From NCBI GenBank assembly GCA_002793915.1, contig PFEF01000010.1:15390-60010 (forward strand): 44,621 bases of DNA. Reading direction: 5' to 3'. How positions within the stretch are numbered: position 1 is the first letter of the stretch; every line of letters starts with the position of its first letter. The stretch is from Candidatus Ryanbacteria bacterium CG10_big_fil_rev_8_21_14_0_10_43_42 (GTDB lineage Bacteria; Patescibacteriota; Minisyncoccia; Ryanbacterales; 2-02-FULL-48-12). Made by a program: the position numbers and the translations under genes. The notes under the pieces were generated by a model that saw nothing but the letters and a program-made list of their open reading frames with translations, was not told the DNA's origin and ran no database searches. This document shows positions 23,323-30,340 of the stretch, piece by piece.

Positions 23323-23739
23323 ATGAATAATAAAGAAGAAAACAAGAAGATTATCAAATCGGATGAAGAGTGGCGAAAAGAATTAACGCCCGAACAGTAT
23401 CATATAACACGCGAGGGAGGAACGGAGGCGCCGTTTACGGGGAAGTATTATGCTTCCAAGGAAAACGGTATGTATGTATGTTCCAATTGTGGAATACCGC
23501 TCTTTTCTTCCGAAACAAAATTTGATTCCGGTTCCGGCTGGCCAAGTTTTTACAAGCCGGCAAAGGATGATAATGTGGAGCTTCGGGAGGATACGAGTAT
23601 GGGTATGATGCGTACGGAAGTGGTATGCAAACGATGCGGTGCACATTTGGGGCATGTGTTTGATGATGGGCCGAAGGAAACGACCGGTAAGCGGTTTTGT
23701 ATTAATTCCGCTTCCCTTGAACTTGAAAAGGATGAATAG
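23323..23739 (+). CDS. msrB: Peptide-methionine (R)-S-oxide reductase
   Basis: The product has 138 residues and reduces the R form of methionine sulfoxide in proteins. It shows the structural zinc cysteines (C53/C56 in YVCSNCG, C102/C105 in [17 protein letters not shown]), substrate-binding SGSGWPSF, and the catalytic Cys126 in RFCINSASL. The start at 23323 is favoured because it lies 6 bases after TATAAT; the upstream in-frame start at 23287 would be in the terminator. The 3' end overlaps the YgjP-like gene by 8 bp. Confidence 0.95.
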   Translation: MNNKEENKKIIKSDEEWRKELTPEQYHITREGGTEAPFTGKYYASKENGMYVCSNCGIPLFSSETKFDSGSGWPSFYKPAKDDNVELREDTSMGMMRTEVVCKRCGAHLGHVFDDGPKETTGKRFCINSASLELEKDE

Positions 23740-24268
23740 TTGTATATTTAAAAAACATCCCCGAGCACGGCGGTTTCGCATTACGGTGCATGCCGGCGGG
23801 CGATGCTTAGTGACGGTACCGCCGCGTGCAACGGCGCGCGGTCTTGCTTTGTTTATGAAGGAGCATGCCGGTTGGCTTGAGAAAGCTCTTGGTCGAATGA
23901 ATAGCGCTTCGGTGATACCGCGTTATACGCGTGCAGAATATATAAAACATAAAGAGGAAGCACGCGCGCTCATACGAAAGAACATCACGCTTCTTAATAG
24001 GCATTACCAAGTGCCTGTTGGGAGGGTTAGTATTCGGGATCAGAAAACCTGCTGGGGAAGTTGTTCCGGATCAGGGAATTTAAATTTTAATTATCGCCTG
24101 CTGTTTATGCCGCCGCAGATAGCTATGTATGTGGTGGCGCATGAATTATGTCATTTGAAAGAATTTAATCACTCTGCACGTTTTTGGGCGTTGGTGTCGG
24201 AAACGGTGCCGGACTATAAGCGCATACGTCAGGAATTGCATGCGCGTGGCGATATGATGCGTGTATAG
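23732..24268 (+). CDS. YgjP/DUF45-like zinc metallopeptidase
   Basis: The product has 178 residues. It has the conserved block [24 protein letters not shown] and the zinc motif [18 protein letters not shown] (HELCH at 137-141, third His at 147), characteristic of the YgjP-type (WLM/SprT-like) family. Substrates are unknown; bacterial members are often linked to DNA-repair or restriction loci. The start ATG at 23732 overlaps the msrB stop region by 8 bp, suggesting coupled translation. Confidence 0.88.
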   Translation: MNSCIFKKHPRARRFRITVHAGGRCLVTVPPRATARGLALFMKEHAGWLEKALGRMNSASVIPRYTRAEYIKHKEEARALIRKNITLLNRHYQVPVGRVSIRDQKTCWGSCSGSGNLNFNYRLLFMPPQIAMYVVAHELCHLKEFNHSARFWALVSETVPDYKRIRQELHARGDMMRV

Positions 24269-24279
24269 TAATCAAGAGT

Positions 24280-24714
24280 ATGAAATTACCTTCCATAAGG
24301 GGACATAAGGTATCAGTGCTTGTTTTGATGGGGATTATGATCCTTGGTATTAGTATCGGATATGTTCTTACCTATCCCCAACGGTTCGGTATGTGTGCTC
24401 TTTATACAGTTGAAGGTTGTGTTTCGCTATATGCGAATACTATCGGACGACCTCTTCTTATTGGGTGTACTCCATTATTGGGTTTGTTATTCTTTTTATT
24501 TATTTCCCCTAATCGCGTATTTTATCGATGGATTCTTTTTTCTGCGGCCTATGTGCCTGTCGGACTTCTGCTTATTCTTATATCTGATCCGCATGGCGGT
24601 ATTTATTCATATAATATCGATACCGAATTTATGGTTTGGCTTGTTACGGGGATGTTTCTTATAGTAAGCTTTGGTATTATCCTGTTTTATACAATTACTC
24701 AAAAGAGCCGGTAG
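24280..24714 (+). CDS. Hypothetical four-TM membrane protein
   Basis: The product has 144 residues with four hydrophobic segments. Three cysteines lie in its first half (GMCALYTVEGCVS and LLIGCTPL). No domain recognised. It starts 11 bp after the YgjP-like gene with AAGAG shortly before the ATG, so it is probably the last gene of the msrB operon. Confidence 0.65.
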   Translation: MKLPSIRGHKVSVLVLMGIMILGISIGYVLTYPQRFGMCALYTVEGCVSLYANTIGRPLLIGCTPLLGLLFFLFISPNRVFYRWILFSAAYVPVGLLLILISDPHGGIYSYNIDTEFMVWLVTGMFLIVSFGIILFYTITQKSR

Positions 24715-24925
24715 TCTGGGATTGAGATATAATACCTAAGATTACACTGAAACTTTTAGGATGTTTTAGTGGGGAAAATATCTGTTTTCGCACATATCCG
24801 CACGTCAACTAAAACAGATGCGTTTTTTGTTCGTTTCCTTATGCACAAACATAAGAACTTTTTTTGTTGACGCCCGCACATATGAGTGTGATACTAAATG
24901 TAATTCTACTTATATATGTAGCATT
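24715..24925 (+). promoter_or_regulatory. Leader region with possible attenuator
   Basis: A -10-like TATAAT (24728-24733) is followed by ORF-less structured sequence. CACTGAAAC (24745-24753) can pair with GTTTTAGTG (24763-24771). The 24763-24770 strand can alternatively pair with ACTAAAAC (24808-24815). ATCTGTTTT (24780-24788) pairs with AAAACAGAT (24811-24819), followed by GCG and six T. These mutually exclusive pairings have the layout of a transcription attenuator. A second hairpin with a T-run (24838-24865) follows. Confidence 0.45.
24838..24865 (+). terminator. Second terminator-like hairpin in the leader
   Basis: CTTATG (24838-24843) pairs with CATAAG (24850-24855), followed by AAC and seven T. 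Confidence 0.55.
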
Positions 24926-25216
24926 ATGAAAAAAATCGTCTATATTATTCTCTTTACCTTCCTGGGAATTTTGGTGCAGTTTCTTGTGCATGCCGTTTTT
25001 GAAATGTGGTATGTGGCACGGCTTGTTGTCAATTTCCCGGCGTATGGGCTTGGTTTTTCGTGGGAGGAATGGGTGACGATTCATTCCGTTCTCTCATGGA
25101 TTCTTTTTGCGATAGGCGGGTATATTGGTTATCAGGAAGGTGTTATTTGGTGGGAATATTTATATGAAAAACACCCGCAAAAGCCGAAAAAGAAAAGTAA
25201 AAAAGTAATTGCTTAA
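24926..25216 (+). CDS. Hypothetical small membrane protein (96 residues)
   Basis: There are two hydrophobic segments (about 4-22 and 48-66), aromatic-rich loops (FEMWYVARLVVNFPAYGLGFSWEEWVT) and a Lys/Pro-rich basic C-terminus (KHPQKPKKKSKK). I recognise no family. I start at the ATG at 24926, just at the hydrophobic segment, rather than the in-frame ATG at 24818, which lies in the leader hairpin. It is 19 bp upstream of the exported polymer-forming protein and probably co-transcribed. Confidence 0.7.
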   Translation: MKKIVYIILFTFLGILVQFLVHAVFEMWYVARLVVNFPAYGLGFSWEEWVTIHSVLSWILFAIGGYIGYQEGVIWWEYLYEKHPQKPKKKSKKVIA

Positions 25217-25235
25217 TATAAATAATAATAAAAAT

Positions 25236-26378
25236 ATGATTCAGCGCATAAGTACTTTTCTGTTTGCCGTTGTTATCGCTTTTTTCCCGTTTGCGAGTAT
25301 GGCCGCGGATTTACGTATGGGAGAACAGGTCTCCATTAAAAAAGGGGATAATATTCGTGATGTATACATTGCCGGGGGAGATGTTTCATCTTCCGGTGAT
25401 ATTGGTGGTGATTTTCTGGCGGCAGGAGGGAATATTTCGCTTGTGGGAAATGTTTCCGACGATGCCGCGGTAGTGGGAGGATCACTTACGCTTACGGGAT
25501 TTATCGGAGATGATTTGCGTGTCGTTGGCGGAGATGTCTTTATAGGCGGTACGGTTATGGATGACGTTGCGGCGGTTGGCGGACAGATTCATATTGTTTC
25601 AGGAGCCGAAATAGGAGGGGACGTTGTTGCGGCCGGCGGACGCGTTGTAGTGGAGGGTACTGTTGGTGGAGATGTTCGCATCGTAGCGGGAGAGGTGCGT
25701 ATTGATGATGTTATTTTGGGTAATGTCGATATTAAGGCCGATAAGGTTACGTTAGGAAGTTCGGCGATTATTCAAGGGAACTTTACTTATACGGCGCGTG
25801 AAGAAGCGGTTATAGAGAATGGTGCCGTGGTTGCCGGTGAAGTTGTATTTACGGAACGTATGCATTCGCCCGTAAAAACAAAAGAACCGAAGGCATTTTT
25901 AGCCGGATTGTTCGGTGTATTTTTTGCCATTCGATTTATTATGTTTTTAGTTGCGGCGCTTGTGCTGGGACTTTTGTTTACGAAGTTTTCCGAAAAGGCG
26001 GTAAAAATAGCAATGAATGAAACAGGTAAGGAATTTATGCGCGGTCTTGTTGTGTTGATTGTAGTACCTATTGCAAGTTTTCTTTTACTTGTTTCACTTG
26101 TAGGAACGGTGTTGGGGGGTATGGGTTTTCTTGGATTTTTGTTTCTTGTAGGTCTTGCTAAAATATATGCAAGCATTATCTTTGGCGCTTGGTTGCAGAA
26201 AAAAATCATGAAAACAAATACCTATGAAGTTCAATGGAAGTCTATAGTAGGCGGTGTTTTTGCACTTACGGTTATTACCATGATTCCGGTTGTCGGATGG
26301 ATTTTCGGGTTTCTGATGTTGCTTTTGTCTCTTGGAACACTTTCGCGCCTTATGTATGAACGTATCGTCAATGCATGA
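25236..26378 (+). CDS. Exported bactofilin-like polymer-forming protein with C-terminal membrane helices
   Basis: The product has 380 residues from the ATG at 25236. A signal peptide (about 1-24, ending SMAAD) precedes a repetitive beta-solenoid (about 30-205) built of short G-D-x-x-A-A-G-G/V-V-G-G repeats (GGDFLAAGGNISL, DDAAVVGGSLTL, GGDVVAAGGRVVV) like bactofilin/polymer-forming domains. Residues about 225-375 contain four or five membrane helices. Classical bactofilins are cytoplasmic; the signal peptide here places the solenoid outside. It overlaps the matrixin-type protease gene by 8 bp, suggesting a functional link such as processing. Confidence 0.85.
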   Translation: MIQRISTFLFAVVIAFFPFASMAADLRMGEQVSIKKGDNIRDVYIAGGDVSSSGDIGGDFLAAGGNISLVGNVSDDAAVVGGSLTLTGFIGDDLRVVGGDVFIGGTVMDDVAAVGGQIHIVSGAEIGGDVVAAGGRVVVEGTVGGDVRIVAGEVRIDDVILGNVDIKADKVTLGSSAIIQGNFTYTAREEAVIENGAVVAGEVVFTERMHSPVKTKEPKAFLAGLFGVFFAIRFIMFLVAALVLGLLFTKFSEKAVKIAMNETGKEFMRGLVVLIVVPIASFLLLVSLVGTVLGGMGFLGFLFLVGLAKIYASIIFGAWLQKKIMKTNTYEVQWKSIVGGVFALTVITMIPVVGWIFGFLMLLLSLGTLSRLMYERIVNA

Positions 26379-27057
26379 TACGGATGAAAGTCAAGATAAT
26401 GATTATGAACATCATAATCGTGGGTTCCGTTATGTCCGGGCAGGGGTAGCTCTTCTTGTTGCTGTGGGGCTTATATATTTTTCAGGCATATATCATTTGT
26501 TGCTTTATCGCGAGACGCCCATCTCACAACAGAAAAATATCGAAAGCATACTTCCGTCAGAGGCGATTTCTTATCAAATACCCGTTCGTACTATTGTTTT
26601 TACGAATGACGGTCTTTTGGGATCGCATCGCACGGAAGAACACATACGGCAATTAATTGCCAATACAAACTCCATATGGAATCAAGCACGTGTTGTGATG
26701 GAACACGAGGAGATTCAATTCATAGAGGCATCCGATGAAGAAATTCGTGGGTATTTGGAACGTCCGCATTTTTTTGTTTTGCGTATGCCGTATGCCGGCG
26801 TAACGGTATTTATGGTTCGTTCGTTGGACGGCATTAACGGAATATCTTTTGGAGGAGATACGCATATCATTGCGCTTGCGGATACTACAACAGTACCTGA
26901 TTTTCGTGTATTTGCGCATGAAATAGGGCATGTATTGGGGCTTGAGCATGTGCAGGGCGAGAAAACGCGCCTTATGTATCAGGGAGCAAGCGGTTTTGTG
27001 CTTTCGGAAAATGAGGTGATGCACGCGCGGACGGTTGCGAAATATTTTTCTTTATGA
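26371..27057 (+). CDS. Membrane-anchored matrixin-type (metzincin) zinc protease
   Basis: The product has 228 residues with one anchor (about 22-45) and an outward catalytic domain. The metzincin signature HEIGHVLGLEH (183-193) supplies three zinc histidines and the active Glu, and the Met-turn is in TRLMYQG (Met202). This places it in the M10 matrixin-like group. The start ATG at 26371 overlaps the polymer-forming gene stop (ATGCATGA), a coupling arrangement. Possible substrates are surface proteins of this cell or of a partner; no inhibitory propeptide with a cysteine switch is evident. Confidence 0.9.
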   Translation: MHDTDESQDNDYEHHNRGFRYVRAGVALLVAVGLIYFSGIYHLLLYRETPISQQKNIESILPSEAISYQIPVRTIVFTNDGLLGSHRTEEHIRQLIANTNSIWNQARVVMEHEEIQFIEASDEEIRGYLERPHFFVLRMPYAGVTVFMVRSLDGINGISFGGDTHIIALADTTTVPDFRVFAHEIGHVLGLEHVQGEKTRLMYQGASGFVLSENEVMHARTVAKYFSL

Positions 27058-27098
27058 ATCATGATGGATAATAAGGGGTATTTTCTCGTCTTTTTTGC

Positions 27099-27104
27099 TA
27101 CAGT
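27099..27104 (+). promoter_or_regulatory. -10 box for leaderless transcription of the nuclease gene
   Basis: TACAGT lies exactly 6 bases before the ATG at 27111. Confidence 0.45.
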
Positions 27105-27110
27105 TGTGTT

Positions 27111-27881
27111 ATGAGTCAGTATTACAATCCCAATAGAACACGGAACATATATAATCCTCATGACGAGGAACCCTTTAAGCTTTCACGTTCAAAAATAGAG
27201 CTGTTTATTGATTGTCAGCGGTGTTTTTATCTTGATCGGCGGCTTGGAGTGGCGCGTCCGCCCGGATATCCGTTTAGTTTAAATTCGGCGGTAGATACGC
27301 TTCTTAAAAAAGAATTTGATATTTATCGTGTTCGGGGAACGAAGCATCCGCTTATGGAGCGGTACGGTATTGATGCCGTACCATACCGGCATGAGATGAT
27401 GGATGAATGGCGTGAGAACTTTAAGGGAGTGCAGGTGGTGTATGCACCGGCAAACCTTCTTATTACCGGAGCCGTGGATGATATTTGGGAGAATTCCGCG
27501 GGGGAGCTTGTAGTAGTTGACTATAAAGCAACAGCAAAGGACGCCGAAGTAACGCTTGATGCCGAATGGCAAATGGGATACAAACGGCAAATGGAAGTAT
27601 ATCAATGGTTACTTCGTATGGCGGGACATACGGTTTCTTCTACCGGTTATTTCGTGTATTGTAATGGTAAGACGGATAAAGAAGCTTTTGACGGGAAGCT
27701 TGAGTTTGATGTGGTACTTCTTCCGTATACCGGTACGGATGTATGGATAGAAAAAACGCTACGAGGCATAAAAAAATGCTTAGATAGCGACGTACTGCCG
27801 CCCGCTTCCCGGGAATGTGATTATTGCCGATACCGAGAGGCGGCAGGACATAAGGAAAGTAATACAATATTCTATGACTGA
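27111..27881 (+). CDS. PD-(D/E)XK nuclease-superfamily protein, RecB/Cas4-like
   Basis: The product has 256 residues. Catalytic-site motifs: TGAVDDIWEN (Asp123/124) followed by GELVVVDYKAT (Asp137, Lys139), then KRQMEVYQWLL (QxxxY-type motif). Cysteine pairs at C35/C38 (DCQRCFYL) near the N-terminus and C236/C239 (RECDYCRYR) near the C-terminus resemble the 4Fe-4S ligands of Cas4/AddB-type nucleases. No CRISPR array or cas gene is in the window, so it is a stand-alone member, more likely in DNA repair. It overlaps the next gene by 8 bp. Confidence 0.88.
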   Translation: MSQYYNPNRTRNIYNPHDEEPFKLSRSKIELFIDCQRCFYLDRRLGVARPPGYPFSLNSAVDTLLKKEFDIYRVRGTKHPLMERYGIDAVPYRHEMMDEWRENFKGVQVVYAPANLLITGAVDDIWENSAGELVVVDYKATAKDAEVTLDAEWQMGYKRQMEVYQWLLRMAGHTVSSTGYFVYCNGKTDKEAFDGKLEFDVVLLPYTGTDVWIEKTLRGIKKCLDSDVLPPASRECDYCRYREAAGHKESNTIFYD

Positions 27882-28578
27882 TAATACGCCTATGTCACCG
27901 GAAGAACATAAAAAAACAATTTCCACAAAGGAAGCGCTTTTTTTCGGGTGGGACGCATTTAAGGAAACATACCGGATATTTATTCCCGCTCTTCTTATCA
28001 CTATAGGGTTATCTTTTATGGTGAGTTTTTTGGAGGAGGAAAAAGTGGGCGATACTCTTATGATTATTGCAGGTGTATTAGGGACAATCGCTCAAATTAT
28101 TATCGGTCTTGGGCTTGTAAAAGTTTCTCTTCGGACGGTAGATGGGGAACGTGTGGTGTTTGATGATATTTTTTCGGTTACCCATTTGTTTTTTAGTTAT
28201 CTGGGAGCATCATTACTTTATTCGCTTATTGTTTTCGGCGGATTTTTGCTCCTTATTATACCCGGGATTATATGGACTGTTACGTACTGGCTTTTTCAAT
28301 ATACGCTTGTAGATCGCGAGAAGGGGGTATTTGACGCCCTGCGATCGGCGAAGGAAGCATCTACAGGTGTACGTTGGGAATTGGCAGGGTTTATGTTTGT
28401 CTCGGGGGTGATTAACATAGCGGGCATACTGGCATTTGGTGTCGGACTTCTTGTTTCTCTTCCGGTGACAATGCTTGCAACGGCATATGTATATCGTTCA
28501 CTCACGATACGGGTATCCGATGCTGAAAAAGAGTCTGTAAAAAAACGAATACTGGAGGAAGTGCCAACCGCAGTATAG
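27874..28578 (+). CDS. Multi-pass membrane protein (DUF975/YciC-like)
   Basis: The product has 234 residues with about five or six hydrophobic segments. The pattern 'TKEALFFGWDAFKETYRIFIPALLI ... LLLIIPGIIWTVTYWLFQYTLVDREKGVFDALRSAKEAS' (quoted with gaps) fits the DUF975/YciC-type membrane family, in which a Pro-Gly-Ile pair precedes a conserved amphipathic helix. The function is unknown. The start ATG at 27874 overlaps the nuclease stop by 8 bp (ATGACTGA), preferred over the earlier in-frame ATG at 27817. Confidence 0.75.
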   Translation: MTDNTPMSPEEHKKTISTKEALFFGWDAFKETYRIFIPALLITIGLSFMVSFLEEEKVGDTLMIIAGVLGTIAQIIIGLGLVKVSLRTVDGERVVFDDIFSVTHLFFSYLGASLLYSLIVFGGFLLLIIPGIIWTVTYWLFQYTLVDREKGVFDALRSAKEASTGVRWELAGFMFVSGVINIAGILAFGVGLLVSLPVTMLATAYVYRSLTIRVSDAEKESVKKRILEEVPTAV

Positions 28579-28630
28579 ATCGGTAGGGTGCAAATCGTAA
28601 TAATGTAATAGAATAATACATTTTTGTGCG

Positions 28631-28661
28631 GAGCGCTTTTCAATGAGCGCTCTTGATTTTT
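28631..28661 (+). terminator. Terminator before the efflux operon
   Basis: GAGCGCT (28631-28637) pairs with AGCGCTC (28646-28652), followed by TTGATTTTT. Its T-run overlaps the -35 of the next promoter. Confidence 0.65.
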
Positions 28662-28680
28662 CCGTATTTTTGGGTATAAT
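28653..28680 (+). promoter_or_regulatory. Promoter of the RND efflux operon
   Basis: TTGATT (28653-28658) and TATAAT (28675-28680) with a 16-bp spacer, about 27 bases before the first ATG. Confidence 0.6.
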
Positions 28681-28707
28681 ACTTCTTGCTTAACGACGGT
28701 AGCGTTT

Positions 28708-30339
28708 ATGATTACCATGATAAAAAATATATATATTACTCACGCACGCATCATGATTCTTGTTGCATTTTTGTGCATCGGTTTTGGTGCCGGACTCATA
28801 GTTTTTTTACCGGATGGCAATGATTTTTCAGAAGATGTACCAAAAGAAGAACAATTTGTAACAGTAGCATCCGTGCGAGATCTTTCCCTGGCAAAAGAAC
28901 CCTTGCCTTTATTAGGCACGGTAAAATCGGAAGCGGAAGCCTCTATTCGAACACAGGCGCAGGGGGAAGTTGTCCGTGTTTTTGTTGATTTGGGTGATAT
29001 GGTGCGGGCGGGGGCTGTGCTTGCCGAGATTGAAAATTCATCCCAGCGTGCCGCTGTTCTTTCCGCGGAAGGTGCCGTTGCCGCCGCAGAAGCGGCTCTT
29101 TTAAAAGCGAAGCGCGGTATTCGGGGAGAACAGCAGTCTATTTTGGAAATTGAATTTACTAACGCGGAAAACAATCTTTTTGAAGCAAAAAACGCCGCTA
29201 TAAATACACTCAATTCCTCTTTCATTGCATCGGATAATATTATACGCAATACCGTTGATCAATTATATGAAAATCCACGTACAAATCCACGCCTCATATT
29301 TTTAGTAAAAAACTTTCAACTTGAAACGGATTTGGAATCAAAACGGATGCAGACCGAAATGATCCTTACCGATTGGGAAGCATCCTTGCAGTCTATTTCA
29401 TCAGACGATGATATATTTTTGTTTATTGATCAAGCGGAAAAAAATCTTAATACCATTCGCACGTTTCTTGATGATGTCGCATCTGCGGTAAATGGCGTAG
29501 CGCCAAGCTCGAATCTTACCCAGCTTACCATTGATTCATGGAAAGCCGGTATTGGTGGCGCTCGGACAACCATAGGAGGATCTTTGGCGAGCGTTTCCGG
29601 TGTGCGTACACGTTTAGAGGGGAGTAATGCATCATTTGAAGTTGCGAGAAAACGGCTTGAGGAGGGTATGACCGGGACGCGGGAGGAAGATATTCAAAGC
29701 GGAGAAGCGTTTCTTACTCAAATGATTGGATCTCTTCGCGGAGCCGAGGCAAATTTGGGAAAAACGATTATCCGCTCTCCTATTGCGGGTACCGTTACTC
29801 AGTTTGATATTGAACGGGGGGACTTCGTTTCATCTTTTGAGCCGGTGGCTGTTGTATCAAATGAATCAGCTCTGGAGGTAATTGTTTTTATTACAGAGGA
29901 TGAACGTTCCGATATTGACATAGGATCGCCCGCCCGCATTGAGGGTTCAATTTCAGGAATCGTTTCAAGTATTGCTCCGGCACTTGATGTTCGTACACGG
30001 AAAATTAAAGTTAGTATTGCCATTACGGATACGGACACGCATTTTACAAGCGGACAATCGGTTCGGGTGGATGTTGAGCGCATAGCGCGCGGAAGTGAGT
30101 TAAAGGACGTTAATACTATCATTATACCGGTAACGGCTCTCAAAGTGCATTCGGAAGACGTTGTCGTTTTTACTGTTGATGAGAGCGGGCGTTTGGTGGC
30201 ACATCCCGTTCGTCAGGGTTCTCTTGTAGGGAGAAGTATTATTATCAAGGAAGGACTTACGCCTGATATGGAAATCGTGATTGATGCGCGTGGTATTGAA
30301 GAAGGCGAATACGTTATTATTTCTCAAAAAACATATTAG
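28708..30339 (+). CDS. RND efflux periplasmic adaptor (membrane fusion protein, HlyD/AcrA type)
   Basis: The product has 543 residues, longer than usual (about 350-420). One N-terminal anchor (about 13-34) is followed by a lipoyl half-motif (IRTQAQGEVVRVFVDLGDMVRAGAVLAEI), an extended helical hairpin (about 120-345), the second lipoyl half (GKTIIRSPIAGTVTQFDIERGDFV) and beta-barrel/membrane-proximal domains. ATG 28717 is an alternative start. It would couple the inner-membrane pump encoded next. No outer-membrane TolC-like partner is seen in the window. Confidence 0.9.
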   Translation: MITMIKNIYITHARIMILVAFLCIGFGAGLIVFLPDGNDFSEDVPKEEQFVTVASVRDLSLAKEPLPLLGTVKSEAEASIRTQAQGEVVRVFVDLGDMVRAGAVLAEIENSSQRAAVLSAEGAVAAAEAALLKAKRGIRGEQQSILEIEFTNAENNLFEAKNAAINTLNSSFIASDNIIRNTVDQLYENPRTNPRLIFLVKNFQLETDLESKRMQTEMILTDWEASLQSISSDDDIFLFIDQAEKNLNTIRTFLDDVASAVNGVAPSSNLTQLTIDSWKAGIGGARTTIGGSLASVSGVRTRLEGSNASFEVARKRLEEGMTGTREEDIQSGEAFLTQMIGSLRGAEANLGKTIIRSPIAGTVTQFDIERGDFVSSFEPVAVVSNESALEVIVFITEDERSDIDIGSPARIEGSISGIVSSIAPALDVRTRKIKVSIAITDTDTHFTSGQSVRVDVERIARGSELKDVNTIIIPVTALKVHSEDVVVFTVDESGRLVAHPVRQGSLVGRSIIIKEGLTPDMEIVIDARGIEEGEYVIISQKTY

Positions 30340-30340
30340 T

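Noticed and set aside
27111-27881. CRISPR-associated Cas4 locus
   Set aside because: No repeat array and no other cas gene was seen anywhere in the window.
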